Below, piece by piece: positions 1 through 12,500 of a stretch of 64,000 bases of DNA. Position 1 is the stretch's first letter; each line of letters starts with the position of its first letter. The notes beneath the pieces are model-generated. The model saw nothing but the letters and a program-made list of their open reading frames with translations, was not told the DNA's origin and ran no database searches. A program made the position numbers and the translations under genes. This DNA comes from Chrysaora quinquecirrha (lineage: Eukaryota; Cnidaria; Scyphozoa; Semaeostomeae; Pelagiidae). The DNA is taken from the NCBI GenBank assembly GCA_014526335.1, contig JACTAT010000052.1, positions 3,722,504-3,786,503 of the forward strand, given 5' to 3'.

Positions 1-74
1 CCTTAATACACTATTTCACCAAAAGAAAGTGCTGCATCTACCTTTTTCAGCAAGATTTTGGCGGGATTCTTTAC

Positions 75-316
75 GCCTGGCTGAACTAAGAGACATGTCG
101 CCCGTGACATGTCTCCTTGATGTCTCCCAGTTTAGCCACCCCGGAAACTTGACAGGCATGACAAAATTTGCAACGAGAGACACGCAAATGTTTCTGGTAG
201 ACAATAGAAACATTTATTTTCTCCGTGACTCGGGGGGGGGGCATGTTGCTTATTTGTCACCCGCATGTTTAGCCACCCGGGGAGCACGCTGAATACGATG
301 TCCCCTAGTTTAGCCC
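75..316. repeat. Inverted-repeat element, family 1 (GGCTAAACTAGGAGACATGT), copy 1
   Basis: The ends are inverted: GAACTAAGAGACATGTCGCC at the left and the complement CCCCTAGTTTAGCC at the right. The interior shares GAGACACGCAAATGTTTCT with the copy at 44955-45228, in opposite orientation. There is no coding content. It lies downstream of the OPLAH exon at 565. Confidence 0.75.
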
Positions 317-564
317 AACTTTATATTAGTGCGGTTTCAATTCAAAGACCTTCTAACCCACGAAAATGTGTTGATTTGGTAACTTTTAGGTCACAGAGTG
401 CGTTACTGATCCTTTAGCTCTACCAGACCAAATTTAAAGGCATTACCCTGTTGGACAACATAAAATAAAAACAATGAATGATAGAAAACTACAGCCAGTA
501 GAGCTAGGAAGTTGACTTCGACCCTTTAAAAACACAAGAAAAAATCATTATTGATGAACGTACC

Positions 565-3500
565 TGATATCTCACTGTCTCTTGCATTGCACCAAGATGC
601 ACAGGGATATGAGGAGCATTGGCGACAAGTCCACCATCAGGGCCAAACATTGCGCAAGAGAAGTCCAATCTTTCCTATGATAAAGCAGAAAAATAGATAT
701 ACTCTGAGAATTGTGAACAACTTTTAACAAAGTTGTAGCATAACATGGTAGCGTATTTTAAATAAAAGTAAATATACAGCGTAAAACCCAGTTATAGATA
801 GGCTTTCATTACCATTCCCATGACATACAATAAACTATTTCTACGAAAGGGCTCGGTTTGTTTGACTAACTACATAATACATCGTTATATATTTGTCACA
901 CTAGGATAGATTTGTTCACAAGTGGCATACCACAACAAGTGGAATTCGAACCTGGACTGCATGACGAAAGAGCCAACGACGTTTCAACTGAGCTATAGAG
1001 CTCAGTGAAATCGCCGATTAACTCTCCAAGTCATACAGCCCAAAGCTCTTCTCCAGTTTTGACTTTTCGTGTTTCCTCTATGTTGAGCCTTCTTCATCCC
1101 ATACATATGTTATTAGATTGTTATGTTACAACGGATAACTTTCAGATAAAGATGCTTTACCTTGATATTCGTAGAGATTGAAGTTCTTTGCAAAACTCTA
1201 GAAAAACAAATAAAGCCAAAGCATCAACAACACACGAGTCTTTATATGAATTACCAATTAACAATGCGGAAATTAAGAAGAATATACAAAATGGTGAAAG
1301 GCTTAATCTTTTAAGGCCATGGCCAAACGATCAAACATTGTTTGTCAAGCATCTGAGATTTGCTTGTGAAACACAATGTTTTACCGTTTGGCCACATCAC
1401 CAAACATTGCTCTTCAAACATTTTTAGCTTCATACAAGCATGGAACATTTTCGAAAGTTTTAAAAACATTACTGAAGTATTAAAGGAATTCTGCGTGACA
1501 CGCAACGTTTGCAACGTGGCCAAGGCGTTAAAACATTGCCTGCTAAGCAAAATCTCACATGTTTGACAAACAATGTTTGATTGTTTGGCCAGGCCCTTAG
1601 AACTTCAGAATGTTTATCCTGGAATGCCCAACAGACTCAATAAAAAGAACCTCGTTTGTTTCATATGTGGAATGAAACCCTCTCACGTCTCGACTTGTAG
1701 CAAAGGCATTCTATGCTTGTTGAAAAGAAGACCACAGGGGCAAAAACTGCACGCACATCCAAGACATATAGCATAGGTATATAGTATTTCTTTGTGACAA
1801 TTTAAAAGCATACCTTCCCATCTGTTCAGCAATGCTCATGAATCGGTGAGAGAATATCGACAGCTAGAAACAGGCAAACAATATTAAATATAGATGAAGG
1901 CCCTGGCCAAATGATCAAACATCGTTTTTCAAACATTCAAAATTGGCAAACCATACTAAACTGTTTATCGTTTAGCCACGCTGCAAAGACAAAGATATCT
2001 CCTCAAGCATTTCTAGCTTGCGTCAATCAAAAGTGCTTTTGAGCTTTTTCAAAATCATGTTTTGTGACGTGGCGAAACGTTCAAACATTACTTGATAAGC
2101 AAATTTCAAATGTCTCACACACAATGTTCCATCGTTTGGCCAGGGCCTAATTAAAAGGAAAATTTGTGAAGTAGCACAAAATATAACGGAAATACTTTAT
2201 TTTCTTATCTCACACACTTCTACCCAAACATTTACATCGTACTGAGACTCATCAGTACCTATCTATCTATCCTATCTATAATCATTAATCAATATATCAG
2301 TTAGTTCCTTTATCTACAAAAGCCACTACAAAGATCAGAGAAGTAAGAATCAATTCTTACCTGTATTGAGTCTAACTCAGTTCCTAAGACACTCTTTCCT
2401 TTGCTTGCAAGAATCTAAAAACCAAATTTATACACCTCATTACACTTTAACATAATAATAACACAGTACAAAGCAATTTAGAGTAATGAAATGGATTTTT
2501 TATCCGTTTTGGTAACAACCAGGAGTAATAAAAGTGGCCTTGGTACTATACCAGCTATTTACATGATAAACTTCAAACAACCATTCAGGTATGGATTCAC
2601 CACACCCCTAAGGACTAGAAATTTGAACATAACGTTAAACCAAATGCTAAAAAAGATCTGACCTTTATAGACACGTCTCCACTTTTGGTGATTTCAGCTT
2701 CACATCCAGGCTCAACAAGAATCGTACTAAAAGCAGAAAAAGACGGGAAACAAATGGAAATTCACGCACTAAAAATCAAAGCAATACAGAAAAAACTAAT
2801 ATACAAATTAGCTACCTATTTTTGTCAATGATGATTGCAGGTCCGCTTATCACATGACCATACGTAAGATCTTCCATTACACATATTTTTGTTTCATGAT
2901 AGCCTCCTTTGAAGTAGCACTTGGTTACCTGCATGAGGAAAATAATTATGGCTTGTAAGGTAGTATACTGTGAGAATGCAATACATTTCAGAAAGCCTAA
3001 AGAAAGTGGATTGAAGCTCACAAAATGCTCATTAAATAGAACAGTTTCACCCCCTTTCAGAACGTGGTTTACACGTAAGTTTACAGATGTGGAAATAGCT
3101 AAGTGTTCAGCAAATCTGAATCGCAATCTGTACCCAAAAAGGTTAAATTTGCCATGAAAAAGGTAGTCACAATGTATGGTCGGATCGACTACACTTCTAC
3201 ACCTCTATTTGTGCTATTCACTGCTCTCCTCTATGCAGAGAAACCCATACCTTGCAAAGATAGCGTGAGCGCCTATCACTATCTCCGTTCTTGTCTATTT
3301 CATCACTTTAATTGTTCTCTTTTCGGAACGACATCAAATCAATCTATTGTAAAAGCAGCGTATGTGATATTAACATAAAGATAACTTACTTTTTCGATCT
3401 TTGGTGGTTCGGTGGCTTTAGCCATTTCTCTTTCAATACTCACGCCGGACTTTCCAGTTGCCCGTACGCGGATGTCATCAACAATTATCGGTCGGTCAGG

Positions 3501-6500
3501 AATGATAAATCCGAATTCTCGCTTATATCTACAAAGCATTGAATTCAAGTTGAAAAGAAAGGTTAATAACCAAAGTAGTTATTAAAATCAAAGTAAAAAT
3601 CAAAAGAACAAAGGATAAATTACTTAATGATCACCTTGCAAGAAATGCAGCTTTGAAGTCTCCATATTTCAAAGCATGTCTTGTCTGAAAAAATAAACGA
3701 GACTTTTAAGGCCCTAGTCAAACGACCAAATATTGTTCATCAAACATCTGAAATTTGCTTGCTCAACAAAACGGTTGATCGGTTGGCTACATCACACCGC
3801 ATCACACAACATTGCTCGTCAAGTATTTTTGCTTACAGCAAGTAGCGAATGTGTTCAAGTTTTTCAAAAACATTGCCGATCAAGCTCTGCTCATCAAGCA
3901 ATGTTTTGCGACGTAACCAAACGGTCAAACATTGTTTGCAAGCAAAATCTCAAATGTTTGACCAAAAATGTTTGATCGTTTGGCCACAGACTTACAAGGA
4001 GAAATGGTATGTTTTGAGTGGACGCAGTTCGAAATAAACTGCTTATACAAGCAGAACATAAATATGTTCTGACTTAGTGCATTATACCTTCTTCTCTGCA
4101 GCACTGCACATCAGGGCACAGTCAGTTCTGTCATACCTCATATGAAGGAAAGGCTCACAAGATATCTGGTTCCTGAAACGACAAAAAAGGTTTCATAAAT
4201 CAACTAGATTGAACACTTGATTGCATCGGAAGTATAAAAACCGCCACACAACGCTCCCGAGTGTGTTAGATTGTAGAAGCGCTATCACAGGCTTTTGTTC
4301 TTGAACAGGGTGGATGGATTATATCGTGTATGGTTTCTGACTGACCTGTTGTACCAAAATTAAAATAATGCTCACAAATATACCTTGAGAATCCTTGTCT
4401 TGTTAGCTCTGCTATTGACTGATCAATAAGAGCATCAATCCTTGAGTCAATATGTGTGAAAGCAGCTGAAAGGTAATGAATAAAATTTAGAAGGAATGGG
4501 ACCTAAATAAGTCTATGCACCCTATTTATGATCTATTGTTTCCTAGTTTAGGGTAGGTAATTATATCAAGGCATTTCTCGCAGTCATAGGAGCGCTCATG
4601 TCAACTGCGATTGATGGGAATCAGTTGTCAATTAATCCAAGACATACAGCATGCCAAACTTTCTGCAACTGTGCACCAACCCCCTCCCCCCATATCAATG
4701 TTGAATTAGAAATTTTGTGACATTTGGTTGCCCAATGGTACATCGGAATTAAACAACCAACATTGAGATGGGGGGAAGGGGGTTTTCAGTGAAATAATAA
4801 AAGAGTTTTGAGATTTTCTGGAATTTTCGCTAATTTTGGAGCTTGGTCGCAACACCTTATGGCAAAGATTGTAGTTGCCAACAAGTTGCAACTAGTTGCC
4901 AGAGTACTTATGTTGACTTGTCAGTTGCGATAAATAAGTTTCGAGAAGTCACCAATTGGCAGTCCGCAACTAGTTCTGGCTGTGCAATTTGCGTAATTTT
5001 GACATAGACCTTACAAAATTTAATCGTATTACCGTGCTCGTAGATATTTGCAGATGGTTCTTGCGCCTCGTGGACAACATCAGCCAGTGCAATTCCATAT
5101 GCAGATAAAATACCAGAGTATCTGAGACAAAATCATAAAAATCAGATCACAACAAGTTCTACTAACTGCTGGTTTAATACTTAATAAGTATAGACATTTT
5201 TAGATCGCTAACTCTAGTGTCGCATGGCTGACAGCTTAATAACATAGAGAGATTCAATTTTGCGAACACTGATCAGCATTCCAAAACCAATCAACTTAAG
5301 AACTTAGCTTTTTCTTTTAAGTTTGAATTTCAACTAAATATCTTACAAAATTTATTACATGGCTGACAGTTATAGTTACGTACTTGTTTTTTAATGGTAT
5401 TCAAGTATCAAATGGTAAAATTTGAATTTTTTTTTGGGGGCTATGAAAAAACTTTGCAACTGTTGCCTTTATTAGGTCACGCTAAAGAATCTGTACTGCA
5501 GTGGATACGTACTATTGTGGTGATATTTTAACGTACTGTGGTGAACAAGCACTAATGTGGTGGGTTATTATGCTACTTTTTGTGCACTGTGGTGGATAAG
5601 AACTACTGTGGTGGATTATCATGCTTAATGTGGTGGTATTTTTTGCTTGCTGAGGTAGATACGAAATCATAGTAAAAATCTTTTGATAAAGCAAGACAAA
5701 ACCACAAAATCCAGCACAGTAGTCAAAACGTGAGGATGTATACTATTTACGAAAAAACGCATAATTTCTACTCACTTGTGAATAAAAATCTGCGACATTC
5801 CCAATGACTTGGCAATAGCACAAGCATGCTGTCCACCAGCTCCTCCAAAGCAAGACAGAATATGTTTCGCAGTGTCGTAGCCTTTTGCCTGTGTGAGTGC
5901 TCTGATTGGTCGACACATGGCCTCGTTTGCAACATCGATGAAACCAATAGCAACTTCTTCGACAGAAAGTGGATCTCTGCTAGCACCAGACTCTTGAGCT
6001 GCTCTGAATTCATTTATCTAAATGACAAAGGTGATGTTATAGAAAAGAAAGACGTACACAAAAGACAACCCTGCATATTAGAGCCGTTTAACTTGACCTA
6101 GTAATGACTCTTGATTTTTGGATACAAAGTGTGAACAAATATAAGGTATTCTGTTAGAAACCTGCAAAAGGTCCAGCACTATATATTCCAGTGTATCCAG
6201 TGTATATATACTCTGCAAGGGCGAATCTAAGACCCTAGCAAAACGATCAAACATTGTTGGTCAAAGATTTGACATTTGCTTGTCAAGCAAAATGTTTGAC
6301 CGTTTGGTCATGTCAAAAAACATTGCTCGTCCAACATTTTTTCCTTGCGGCAAGCAAAAACGTTTTTCAACTTTTTCAAAGACATCACGCCACAAATTGT
6401 GCTTACTTTTGCTTGTCAAGCAATGTTTGATCGTTTGGCCGCATTTCCAACATTCTTTCTAAAACATTTCTTCTGTTTAAACTTCACAACTTGCAACATT

Positions 6501-9500
6501 TCAGCCCCTAGCGACATTTCTTAGAAACAAGGAGTTCATGCTTGCGCATTAGCAATTACTTCGATTTGTTCCGACAATGCTGGACGAGCAATGTCTCTGA
6601 ACGTTGCCAAACAGTCAAAAATTTGTCGTAAAGTAGATTTCAAATGTTTGACCAACAATGTTTGATCGTTTGGCCAGGGGTTAAGTCAGAAAATGGGCCA
6701 AAGTTATAACTCTTGTAAATGGATTAGCTACCTGTTTTGTAATCTCTTCGAATTTCAAGAAAGAAGCTTCAAAATCTAATGGCATATCTTTTGTCTCACC
6801 AAATATCTTTGGGAAGTACCTTAAAGAAAGAACGTTGACTTGTTTTTTTCATTAGCTGATCATAATAAAGCAATACGTTTTTTTACAAAATATATAAATC
6901 ATAACTTGTAATCAGTCAATATCCAACAGATGATGTGGCAAATGATTAGCCGGAACATGTATCTCAAACTGAAAAATATTTCGTTATTATCAACATCTTA
7001 TCTGGCTTGCTGGTTTTACGCTCTCTTCACAAGAATAAAAAAGGTACGTATTTGTACGTTATATAAGTATTTGTACGTATTTGTACGTTATATAAGAAAG
7101 ACTTACGCAGGAATGATGCGGCCAAGTACCAAGTTTGCATCCGTTACTGCGAGATAACCATCTATGATGACAAAGAATTCAATGATCATACAACATTAAG
7201 ATATAAACAAAATGACAACCAACAATTATTAAAATGCTATGATTTAATGCTCAAGAAGAAGCCTTTTCTTACTTTTCCTGTAACACACAGGTCCGGGATG
7301 AGCACCAGCTGATTCCGGTCCAACTACAAACATACCGGCTCTGAAAAACAACCTTGAACCGCCACCGGCAGCTACTGTGTTGATATCCAGCTGCAAGAAA
7401 AAAGAACAGAAAAGTCAGGGTTTCTACGTCACTATGATGATAAGGCTAGACAAATTAACTCCGACGTAGAATTGAACTGTACATTGTATGACTGCAAATA
7501 TTTCCCTACAGATAAGGAAAATTTGATATTGCAGATTACTAGCCCATGCCCGTTTCTAATAACTACCTAAAATGGATCTTCGTCTCTAAGTTGCTCAGCC
7601 CTAAGTAGCTGTGAAGCAGAATAGTCATTTAAATTCAGTCATTACTGTTTTTCAGTTCTTTTCCATGGCACTGCTCGTTTGATTAATTTTAGTACGGTCT
7701 TTGGGCCAAATCGTCATACGGCCAAGAGCCTATTCTATAGTTCGAGAGCCTGTTTCCCAGACTATACAGGGCCCCTTTCAACTTGCCCTGTTTCTTTGTC
7801 ATGAAATTTGTGTTCGACTTGTCCCTTAGTCTTGTTATTGCTCCTCAGTCCTGGTGCATTATCACTAATTACTAACAATAGGCAAATTCGTTCACCTGAG
7901 GAGCTTGTATACTGACGCCAGCTGTTGTCGTTTCAAAGACATGTTCATAGCTTCCAGCATATCTTGATACATCAGTTGAAGTACCTGATATAGAAACGCA
8001 AAGCAGCAACTGACTTAGAAAGGTTTTTCACAAAAGCAACCTGGTTTGTAAACCCGGGAGGGAACTTAATATAATTTAGGTACGGCTATATGTGCCATCC
8101 ATATTGGTGGGCTTTGGCCCTGAAAATCTCTAAACATGGGTATAATTTCAACCAAATCCCTATATAACAGGGTGGGAAATTGAAGAAAACTAAAAAAACT
8201 CACTATGTTTGAGTTCGAATAGTATTAATATTGTGTCGAAGATGTTTGAAGTGCAATTTCAAGCAATAATATAGTCGTACTCACCTCCCATATCGAATCC
8301 AATGACTGGCTGGTTTGAGCAGTTGCCATATGTAGTCAAACCATATCCAACCTAAACAGTGCACAAAGAGCATTAGGGAGTATCAACGAAGTGTAAACAT
8401 TTATGATTACACTACAACACTGATTAACCTAAAAAAATCAGAGAAAATATTCATTGGCTTGATTGAATGATACAATAACATAATTTTTAGCTTTAAGTTA
8501 TGTATTCTAGATCAACCATCATTCATGTAGATGACAATTATATTTAGAGAAACGTATACATTTGTTTACAGGCCCGTCGGAAGCAGAGGGCTGGAGGTTC
8601 TGAAAACAATAGTATGATGTCATAAAATCATAACGTTATCAAATACTTTTCAATGATTTGGCCCCCCCCCATCTGAGATTCCCTCCGACGGACTTGGTTT
8701 ATAATCTACACTTCTTCTCGCTTCTTATTTCACTTCCCCCATTAGGTTAACCGTCGTTCAGATTAACGAGATTTTTCTATTAAAAATGTCTTTGAACAGC
8801 AGATTCATTCTATAGTTTGCTATACTTACCACTCCACCGGCTGGTCCAGACAAAATAGCTCTGCTTCCAATGAATCTACGAAACAGTAAATGTCCTTGAG
8901 TTGTACAAAACTTCTAGATTGCGAAGAAAAGAGGGAACATCTTTTGTCATACTTGAAAACGGTTTTTCTTCTGAAACTCCTCAGAGTATAAACGTCAAAG
9001 ACAGACCGAAGCAATTGACTTCAGGCAGAATTCATACCCAGATGCTAATCTATTTTCTCCAATCAGAATAGCGAAGCTGAATTGGTGTCGTGTTCTAAAT
9101 ACCAATCGGCTCGTGGGATAAAGCAGAAAGACCAATAGAATAAAAATTGAAGAGTTCAAGCGAGACAACGAGCTCTTTCAGAACCAATCCTCGCTGTAGG
9201 TTTCTGTATAATCTGGATTCTATGGAAGTACAAAGTGGTTGCTCTCTTTGCGGAAAAAGAAATTGACGGGGATCGATACTTGTTAGGACGTGTTATTTTA
9301 TGTATCCGATCAACTAATCTTTGTAATAGTAATTCGAACATACAATTCTTGAAAATAGTTTTCTGATTCAAAACCGTAGTATATCAGGAATATTTCAATC
9401 GTAGAAAATTGTTCTGCTTTCATCGCAACTTTAATATCAATTTTAACGTAAAACTTTTGATTTTACCTATCAACGGGCGTCAGGCCACCATCAGACTGCA

Positions 9501-12500
9501 TAAAAAGAACTCTTACACCCTACGAGATGAAATATTTGTTCTTAGAAAGAAATGAATGAAGAAAGCACTCAGGTTAGGGGGAAAATCACTTCACGAGAAT
9601 CTTTTACACCCTTGCCGAAATTTTCATTGATTTCAAGGAAATCCCTTAGATATCAGTTTGTCAACAGGAATCTCCTAAGACGTAAGCGTTTTTGTTAGAT
9701 TGAAATGCCCCTCGGCTATTCATGATTTGCATTATGAACACAAGAATTAATATCGGAAGCTTGTGACATTAAGTGTCTTGAAACTACAAATACAGTGGAT
9801 AGGAAGAAATTTACGAGAAAACGTAACCTATACTACCTCCAAGTTGTTCTGGAATCCTTTTGAAAATCCTTGCACATATTTCTTGATACATGGTGTTAGA
9901 TAAGCATCTGCACAAGCTAGAAGGACAAGAAATTGTACTAGAGTTTCACAGCAGAAAAGACATTTCCAACAATCGGATCAATGAATCAGCTAGACAAGTT
10001 CTGATCAGGCAAGCGCTTTATAAACTACTCTTCATTCCAGGGCATTTTTTAACAGTGTAACTACTGGGGAACTTTCCCCAGTAGGCCCAATGCCTTCCCC
10101 AGTAGTGAGCGCCAAAATCATACAATTTCCCCAGTAGTCTGGGCCCTTGTCAATTCCCACTTACCCACTTGAAAATCAATTGGTAGTTTTAAGTGAAAAT
10201 GTCTTTAATCATCTACAGCATGTATTTTAGGCATTGGCAGTATTGGTAAAGATATTGTTTGTTTGAGCTTCGTACAAGAACAAAATTTCGACTTTGCAAT
10301 GACGGTACAATGTATTTGTAGTCAATACAGCCGTCAGTAGTGGACACCCAAATTCTAAACCACAGAAAAGTAGCATCAGTCGTTTCTGGACAAATTTTTT
10401 ACGTTACTGGACTATCATGGGCGTCAGGCGATAACTTCTAAGAGATTCAGTTAAATTTTGGTGAAATGTGTCTTCTGTATCTTCTGTTTTCTTCAAAAAC
10501 TGGGCTGCGCAAATTTAATAGAAGAGTCCTGAAATGATCAACAGAGCAACTCTAGCTACCCAATTTTTCAAAATTTTCGGGGGGAGCATGCCCCCGGACT
10601 CCTCTAGATGCCTGCACCTTCGACGTCTGGAGCCTTCTTTCTGCGGTGCCACTTCCTGCCACCCCCGAAAAGTCCTGTGGATTTGCGCCCCTGTGCCTTT
10701 GCCTTTTTTTGTTTTGAGGCAACTGTGAAAATCTTTAAAATGATGTATTTTAATTTTACTTTCGCTTATTACGCTTTTAGGCCCTTTTTCAAATTTTCCC
10801 CAGTAGTGAAAATTTCTTAAAAAATGCCCTGCTTCATTCTCGCGCTTATGGGCGTGTTTCTTTGGTAGCTAACATTTCTCTGCTTTTGGTGGAACCTCCA
10901 AATTCTGAAAACTGCAAGTTTAGCAGGATAAATTTTGCTACAGCGAAAAAAACACAGTTAAAAAAACGATAGGCCGATCGAAGAAACTTCTATGTCTTCC
11001 GTTTACAATGAGATTCCAAACGATGTCTACGAAATCTTCTACCTTTGGGCACAGAAGAGACAAGACATTTTAGAGACGTTTTCAGAAAAGGATATATATA
11101 GAATAATTCAGGATCTACTGAAAACTAGATGACCAAAAATAAGCTCTAAAGTTTCCGGTAATTTTCGCACATCTGCTTATTAGAAGGAAACTCGAAAACG
11201 TTGTTGGCTCTTTCATCATGCAGTCCAGGTTTGAATCCTATCATGCCGCTATGGAAAGATGTATACCAGTGTTTGCCATTCATGAAAAATATATGCTAAT
11301 GAGAAGTGCCTTCTACGTTGCTCTAATGCTGGCATCTTGGCAGAACTGTAAAACAGTACAGCATGTTTTCATATTCTATTTGAAACCCTGACATATTGTG
11401 TTATCGTTTTATCATCAAACTCATATGCACACGTAATTAGCGTCTTTTGTGACATAAATCCTCCTATATTCTTCATGCAGTGTGTCTGCGCGAAGACTAA
11501 AGATGTAGGGAAAAGGCAATTAAGAAAATACAGAAACAATTACCAGTGTATCCTCTTGGGACAATGCGAATCATAGGCATCACATCGGATGAAAGCGAGA
11601 CTTGTTCGAATCCCATTTCTTTAGCGATTTTGCCAACCTCTTTCTCGTGAGCATTGTACCTAAAGTGAATGATCATAACAATAAAAGTAATTGACATTAA
11701 GCTGCAGCTGCACTGCATAAAAGTGTAAAATATAAACAACTTTTAACTATTACTAAGGTAGAGTAATACTCACGAAAATGAATGCATCAGAACAACGGCA
11801 AGATTCTTTATTCCTTTATCTAATAGTCTCTAATAGGAAAACAGATCATATCAAATAATAATTCCAAAAAATTACAACAATTAAACTGACAAAAAAGAAC
11901 ACAATTTTTATATCGTATTCTATCTGACTCTTATCACTCAAATTTCCAAAAATTTAGCTCTGAGGTAGCTAATTGGTCAGATATTTGAAGCTTTGTAGTC
12001 AAGCACCTCGCTGAATCATGGGGATTAGTTACAGCAACCCTATAGCGAGCTCTACTTTCCATCCTTTCAGAGGCATCAAAATTGAGTTGCAAGGATATTC
12101 CTGTGAGGCATAAACTGTAGACCAACATTATAAGCAACAATGCCAGTGTAACAAAACAGAAGGTTAAAAACCTATGACACTTGCTTAGTATAGCAACTTT
12201 GAATGCTTAGAACAGGCAAAAGTAGAAGTCTGCAGTTCAATAAAAACTAACTTGAAGATCCATTCGAAGTTGCTCCTCATCAATCCTTTCCCAAATTTCA
12301 AGCTAAAAACAATAAACAAAGATTGGAATGACAAATAGCTTATACAACATTTACCTTTAGTTGCAATTTAGTAGTACATCAATACGCCAATGTAAGGCAA
12401 TATTACCCAAAAGGGTAGATGACCTATACATGGACAAGGATGTGCCACCAAGATTTCAGACCCAACTTCTCATAATGTAGACACCGTCAGGGATTTCAGG

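Noticed and set aside
10534..10820. Open frames in the GC-rich patch of the hAT element
   Set aside because: Short, rich in Pro and Cys by composition only, no transposase motif, and fully inside a non-autonomous element.
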